Shown here in pieces: positions 7,222 to 11,460 of a stretch of DNA of 11,460 nt. Source of the DNA: Bacteroidales bacterium (lineage in GTDB: Bacteria > Bacteroidota > Bacteroidia > Bacteroidales > UBA10428). The notes beneath the pieces were generated by a model. It was not told the DNA's origin and made no database searches. It saw only the letters and a list, made by a program, of their open reading frames with translations. Made by a program: the position numbers and the translations under genes. The stretch's first letter is position 1; the number at the start of each line of letters is the position of its first letter. The DNA lies in NCBI GenBank assembly GCA_016926235.1, contig JAFGOZ010000458.1:1-11460 (forward strand), read 5' to 3'.

Positions 7222-8661
7222 TCAATGCGGCCGTTTAATTCCAAGCTTTCTTATTTTGGAATCCAAGGTACTTGGGTTGATTCCCAAAAAATCGGCCGCA
7301 CCATTTATACCACGGATTTTCCATTGGGTCTTTTTTAAAATCCTCAGAATGTGATCGCGCTCCATCTCCTCCAGGCTTTTAACCACCCAACCGTCCTCCT
7401 CACAAACAGTATTTTGAAACCAATCGCCCACCATAAGCTTTGAGCCATCACTGAGCACATGAGCCCTTTCTACGATATTGGATAATTCCCTGACATTGCC
7501 CGGCCAATGGTATTTCATAAAGCGATCAAGGGTCTCTTTGGGTACCGATTCAATGACCTTCCCGGTTTTACGGTTCAGTTGAGTAACAAAATGATTCACT
7601 AGAAGCGGAATATCCTCCATGCGCTCACGTAAAGGAGGAATAACAATTGGCAAAACATTAATCCGATAAAAAAGATCATTTCTAAAAGAGCCATCTGCCA
7701 TTGCTTTATCAATATTCCTATTGGTTGCAGAGATTATACGTACATCCGTTTTAACGATATCATTTCCCCCTAACCGTTCAAATTCCATTTCCTGTAATAC
7801 CCTCAACAATTTTGATTGCAGGTTTAAAGGTAATTCACCCACCTCATCAAAAAAAAGCGTACCTCCATTAGCAACCTCAAACTTACCATACTTTCGGTTT
7901 AATGCACCCGAAAATGCACCTTTCTCATATCCAAACAACTCACTCTCGATTAACGATTCAGGAATTGCCGAGCAGTTCAGACTTACCATCACCTGTTCTT
8001 TTCGTTTACTAAGCCTGTGTACCATCCGGGCAAACAGTTCCTTCCCCGTACCTGTTTCGCCCAACAGTAATACTGGAGCATCTGAACGGGCAGCACGGGT
8101 AATTTCCTTCAACACCCTGGTTATGGCTTTGCTTTTACCCACGATTAAATCATGCACAGAGAGTTGGCTCAAATCCTCCTTGAGCATAACATTCTCTTCC
8201 TGTAAAGCTTTCTGCAATACCACAATCTCATTGTAAGCCTTATTTAAATCGTTATTCTGCTTTGTTAGCGTTTCCACCAGGTTAATATTCACTTTTCGCA
8301 ACTGGCAAGTCTCACCCGCGTTAATGATTGTTTGTTTAAGCTCCTCTAAACTCCAGGGTTTCATTACATACCTGAAAATCCCCCCAAGGTTAATGGCCTC
8401 CATCATCACATCTTGATCAGCATAACCCGTTAAAATAATAATTGGTATTTCGGGGCGAATTTTCATTATTGCTTCAGCCAGCTCCAGGCCTGTCATCTCT
8501 GGCATTCGTTGATCGGTGATACAAACCATTACCTCCGGATCTTCAGCCAGTTTCAAAGCTTCGAGTGGATTAGATGACACAACAATTTCAAACCATTTTC
8601 GAAAACTTACCCGAAAAGTAAGTAAATTACTAGGTTCATCATCTACATATAAGATCTTCAT
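7222..8661 (-). CDS. NtrC-type sigma54-dependent response regulator
   Basis: A 479-residue enhancer-binding protein that, when phosphorylated, would use ATP to open sigma54 promoters. The receiver (1-118) has D7-D8-E9, phospho-acceptor D50 (ITDQRMP), T78 and K101 in KPW. A coiled coil joins it at about 125-168. The AAA+ domain (about 172-402) has Walker A GETGTGKE (201-208), Walker B LFFDEVGEL (269-277), arginine-finger region FRNDLFYR (326-333) and sensor II WPGNVREL (386-393). The sigma54-contact loop reads GAFSGA (248-253) instead of GAFTGA, a conservative change. The C-terminus (about 431-479) is a Fis-type helix-turn-helix (GAADFLGINPSTLDSKIRKLG). It follows the PAS histidine kinase by 93 bp, the usual pairing of an NtrB-like kinase with its regulator, and ends at a strong terminator before cheA. 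Its receiver resembles that of the receiver-kinase at 941-2083, so cross-talk with CheA is possible. Confidence 0.95.
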   Translation of the reverse strand: MKILYVDDEPSNLLTFRVSFRKWFEIVVSSNPLEALKLAEDPEVMVCITDQRMPEMTGLELAEAIMKIRPEIPIIILTGYADQDVMMEAINLGGIFRYVMKPWSLEELKQTIINAGETCQLRKVNINLVETLTKQNNDLNKAYNEIVVLQKALQEENVMLKEDLSQLSVHDLIVGKSKAITRVLKEITRAARSDAPVLLLGETGTGKELFARMVHRLSKRKEQVMVSLNCSAIPESLIESELFGYEKGAFSGALNRKYGKFEVANGGTLFFDEVGELPLNLQSKLLRVLQEMEFERLGGNDIVKTDVRIISATNRNIDKAMADGSFRNDLFYRINVLPIVIPPLRERMEDIPLLVNHFVTQLNRKTGKVIESVPKETLDRFMKYHWPGNVRELSNIVERAHVLSDGSKLMVGDWFQNTVCEEDGWVVKSLEEMERDHILRILKKTQWKIRGINGAADFLGINPSTLDSKIRKLGIKRPH

Positions 8662-8754
8662 TGGAAAACTAATTACTTAGAATTTTAATCTCTACCCACA
8701 TCCAAAAGCGAAGTTGCTTTGCCTTTTCACATTTCTAAAAAGTTTAACAACAAA

Positions 8755-10815
8755 TTATACCGATAATATCACCCTGAAAGTGGTCCCTTTTTCAGAGTTG
8801 CTTTCAAAGCTGATATCGCCCTTATGATCGGCAATAATGGAATATACAATAGACAGGCCCATTCCGGTACCTTCCTTTACCGGCTTAGTTGTGAAGAACG
8901 GATCGAAAATTTTCTGCTGAAGATTCTCTGGAATTCCAATTCCATTATCCCAGATAACAATTTCGGCTAATTTTCCCTTGTCAATCACCCGTGTAGAAAT
9001 TTCAACAACTCCATTCTTTGGTATGGCCTGAAAGGCGTTCATTAATAAATTAACAAAAACCTGACTGAGCTTGCCCGGGAAACAACGAATCTTTGGAAGA
9101 ACTCCATAATTCCGTTTAATCTCAACCCTGTTAACATACTTTTTATTTAAAATCAGAAGAGCTACCTCTAATATCTCATGTACATCGGCTGGACTTTTTT
9201 CTTCAGTATCCATCCGGGAAAATAGGCGTAATCCTTTAACAATATTGGTTGTACGCTCAACTCCGGAATACATCGTACTTATCAAATCATTCATATCCTT
9301 CAACAGGTACTGCATCAACCTTTTACGACCAGACTGACCTTCCACCATATCATCCAGAATCTCTTGTGTAATTTGATCAATTTCTTTAACAATTGATTCC
9401 AATCCATGCATTCCACTACTGATAAAATTCAATGGATTATTAATTTCATGGGCAACACCGGCGGTCATTACTCCCAACGAAGCCATTTTCTCCGATTGCA
9501 CCAACTTCTCCTGGGTGCTTTTCAAACGGAATAAAGTTTGTTCCAACTCATCTTTCTGATTCGAAAGCACTTCGTTTAAAACATTAAGTTCCTGATTGGA
9601 AGCCAACAACTCATCATTCAACATGTTAACTTCCTTGGTACGCGCCTCAACCAACTGTTCTAAATTGTTTCGGTGCAGAATCAATTCATCCTCCATCTGT
9701 TTTAGAATGGTGATATCCTGGAAACACGTCATGACGCCATCGACGCGCTCTCCATTTTTTGATAACAGAGGAATCACACTGGCTAATACAAATAATCTCC
9801 TTTTATTCGATGATACAATCCACGTTTTAATATTCAGACGGGGTTTCCTGGTTCGGATAACCTCAAGATAGAAATCCCGAACAAAATCTGCCTGTCGATC
9901 AGCCACAAAATCAAAATCAGGTTTTCCTTTCAACTCTGATTCTGATTTCAAATCCAAATCCTGCAAAAAGGGCAAATTAGCCCCTGAATACTCAAGATTA
10001 GTATCCATCCAAAATATCCTTACGGGAATGGAGTTAATCACTACTTTCAGAAACTCATGAATTTCAGCAACTCGTTTTTCGGCACGAACCTTATCGGTGT
10101 GATTAAATATTATATCAATAACCCCCTTTACTTTCTCCTCATCCCTTAAGGGTGACATAAAGCATCGAATGTAATTGGTTTCTCCGCCAATATCTACTGA
10201 AGTCATAAAATCAAGGGTTTCACCAGCTAATACTTTTTCAATCCTGGCATCCCTATCGTCAACCGAACCAACATCAGAAGGAATCTCTCTGCTATGGCGC
10301 CCCACATAATCGCCCCATTTTTTTTTCGAATAATCACTTTGAGCCATTATAACCTCCTGACGGTCAAACACCCAAAATTCAAAAGGAAGGCAATGAATGA
10401 TGGAGGACAACAAGATTTCCCTCTCTTTCAGTCGTTTCTGAAGGTTCTTCTTTTCCGAAATATCTTCAACCATCCCTATATATTTACTACCAGAACCCCG
10501 ATCCTCCGAATAAATCGAAATAAAAAGTCGTACATCTATAACCTGACCATCTTTTTTCTTATACTGTGTTTCGAATTCCGCCACATCTCCGGTAATATCA
10601 ATCTGCTTTTTTACATCTTCACGGACCTGACTGTTTACATAAATATCATCGCCAATACTATTGACACACTTTTTCACCTCATCCACTGATGCATATCCCA
10701 GAATCTGTGCCAGACGATGGTTTAACTCTATAAACTGCCCCTCTCTTGTGGTTATAAATATACCCAATGGAGCTTTTTCAAATACTGTCCGAAATCGATT
10801 TAAATCATAACTCAT
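8755..10815 (-). CDS. Soluble triple-PAS histidine kinase (NtrB-like)
   Basis: A 686-residue cytoplasmic sensor kinase with no membrane span, so the signal must be intracellular or cross the membrane. Three PAS modules are seen at about 8-120 (ending KYIGMVEDISEKK), 130-245 (ending VIDIIFNHTDK) and 250-372 (ending VMTCFQDITILK). A long coiled coil follows (373-440). The HisKA domain has phospho-histidine H456 in GVAHEINNPLNF, the signature of kinases that often pair with NtrC-type regulators. The ATPase domain has N593 (NLLMNAFQAI), G1 DNGIGIP (623-629) and G2 GTGMGLS (649-655). All kinase motifs look intact. No residues clearly specify heme or flavin binding, so the ligand is unknown. The NtrC-type regulator lies 93 bp downstream on the same strand and is the likely partner. 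A start at 10815 fits the PAS boundary well. Confidence 0.94.
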   Translation of the reverse strand: MSYDLNRFRTVFEKAPLGIFITTREGQFIELNHRLAQILGYASVDEVKKCVNSIGDDIYVNSQVREDVKKQIDITGDVAEFETQYKKKDGQVIDVRLFISIYSEDRGSGSKYIGMVEDISEKKNLQKRLKEREILLSSIIHCLPFEFWVFDRQEVIMAQSDYSKKKWGDYVGRHSREIPSDVGSVDDRDARIEKVLAGETLDFMTSVDIGGETNYIRCFMSPLRDEEKVKGVIDIIFNHTDKVRAEKRVAEIHEFLKVVINSIPVRIFWMDTNLEYSGANLPFLQDLDLKSESELKGKPDFDFVADRQADFVRDFYLEVIRTRKPRLNIKTWIVSSNKRRLFVLASVIPLLSKNGERVDGVMTCFQDITILKQMEDELILHRNNLEQLVEARTKEVNMLNDELLASNQELNVLNEVLSNQKDELEQTLFRLKSTQEKLVQSEKMASLGVMTAGVAHEINNPLNFISSGMHGLESIVKEIDQITQEILDDMVEGQSGRKRLMQYLLKDMNDLISTMYSGVERTTNIVKGLRLFSRMDTEEKSPADVHEILEVALLILNKKYVNRVEIKRNYGVLPKIRCFPGKLSQVFVNLLMNAFQAIPKNGVVEISTRVIDKGKLAEIVIWDNGIGIPENLQQKIFDPFFTTKPVKEGTGMGLSIVYSIIADHKGDISFESNSEKGTTFRVILSV

Positions 10816-11460
10816 CTATACTGTTTTTTTACCCACCACTACAACAAATTCAACGTTCATAAAAAAGGCCCGATTGCTAATAAAATTATGCATAACACAC
10901 AGGACTTTTTAACCTGTTCGATCAAATTAACAAAACCACATTGTTATTTTAATAAATATATAATAGCCATTTACACAAAAGTCTAAAACGAATTTTTATG
11001 AAGAAAGATTCATTTTTTTTGCAAGTTTTTTTTTATAATTGATCGTTAATCCCAAAGATAAATATGACCCTATAAAAATTGGGACAAGAGGATAAAAAGA
11101 CTAAACTCGCAGAACTTCGTTTGGTCACGGCAAAATTCTATTCATTGGTTTGTATCCTGATGTCCATCGCTATTCAATTATCATCCGATTAATCAAGTTT
11201 AAATTATAAAAAGGCAGGCAACTGTTCTTCTCATCTATTTAGATGCTATCACCAAAAGCTGGGTAAAAAACTTATATAGTAATTTGGCCCCAAATGAATA
11301 ATAAACAAACTAAAAAATTGCCAAAAGAATGCTATACTTGTCCCATTCTCCTATTTTAAGTTTATATTCTGATTCACTAGTGTCATGTCAACTTGAATAT
11401 GTCTGTATTATTGTTTAACTTGCCATCAAAAACGATGGTACGGTATAAAGTAACTTTAAC
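10816..11460. other. 645-bp region without a convincing gene
   Basis: Very AT-rich, with T runs at 11012-11020 and 11026-11034. It must contain the promoter for the PAS kinase, but no clear Bacteroidota promoter (TTTG plus TAnnTTTG) or sigma54 site with correct spacing was found. A short inverted repeat ACAGG/CCTGT (10899-10903, 10913-10917) lies about 90 bases before the kinase start. A 9-bp inverted pair (11080-11088, 11337-11345) and small palindromes at 11245-11258 and 11282-11295 are also present. No RNA gene or mobile element is recognisable. Confidence 0.6.

Noticed and set aside
7721..8236. Plus-strand open frame of 171 codons inside the NtrC-type gene
   Set aside because: Antisense shadow of a gene with full AAA+ motifs; its translation has low complexity and no domain.
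11076..11192. Short plus-strand frame of about 38 codons with a hydrophobic end
   Set aside because: No ATG at its beginning, no ribosome binding site and no homology that I can recognise.
1..11460. CRISPR arrays, tRNA or rRNA genes, transposases, phage genes
   Set aside because: No regularly spaced repeats, no tRNA/rRNA-like segments and no mobile-element proteins were seen on either strand.

Overview
The window is about 11.5 kb of AT-rich bacterial DNA with every confident gene on the minus strand, so transcription runs from right to left. Several traits point to the Bacteroidota, perhaps a free-living Marinilabiliales-type organism. These are the base composition, A/T-rich leaders without clear Shine-Dalgarno sequences, and the style of the signalling proteins. 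This is inference from style, since no taxonomic marker gene is present.

The content is almost entirely signal transduction. In order of transcription: (1) a soluble triple-PAS histidine kinase (8755-10815), then an NtrC-type sigma54 activator (7222-8661), closed by a strong intrinsic terminator at 7102-7142. (2) A leader of about 150 bp with several regulatory-looking elements, then a tight chemosensory operon cheA (4885-6957), cheW (4355-4879) and a transmembrane chemoreceptor (2270-4330). (3) An unusual perfect hairpin with a G-rich loop (2118-2172), then a soluble histidine kinase with an N-terminal receiver (941-2083). (4) A small secreted protein of unknown function (175-678), followed by a 19-bp perfect hairpin (91-130). 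The right-hand 645 bp (10816-11460) carries no convincing gene.

No CheY, CheR or CheB gene is present. The only receiver domains in the locus are on the NtrC-type activator and on the receiver-kinase, and these two are visibly related to each other (shared FRVSF and KPW segments). The simplest reading is a chemosensory array whose output is transcriptional or a phosphorelay, not a flagellar motor. This resembles the Myxococcus xanthus Che3/CrdS/CrdA system, in which a CheA tunes an NtrC-family regulator and its kinase.

The chemoreceptor carries a zinc-binding-like (CZB) His/Cys pattern in its predicted extracytoplasmic domain, which is an uncommon place for that fold. The cheA leader has a near-match sigma54 promoter just downstream of the gene for a sigma54 activator, suggesting the activator may control the array.
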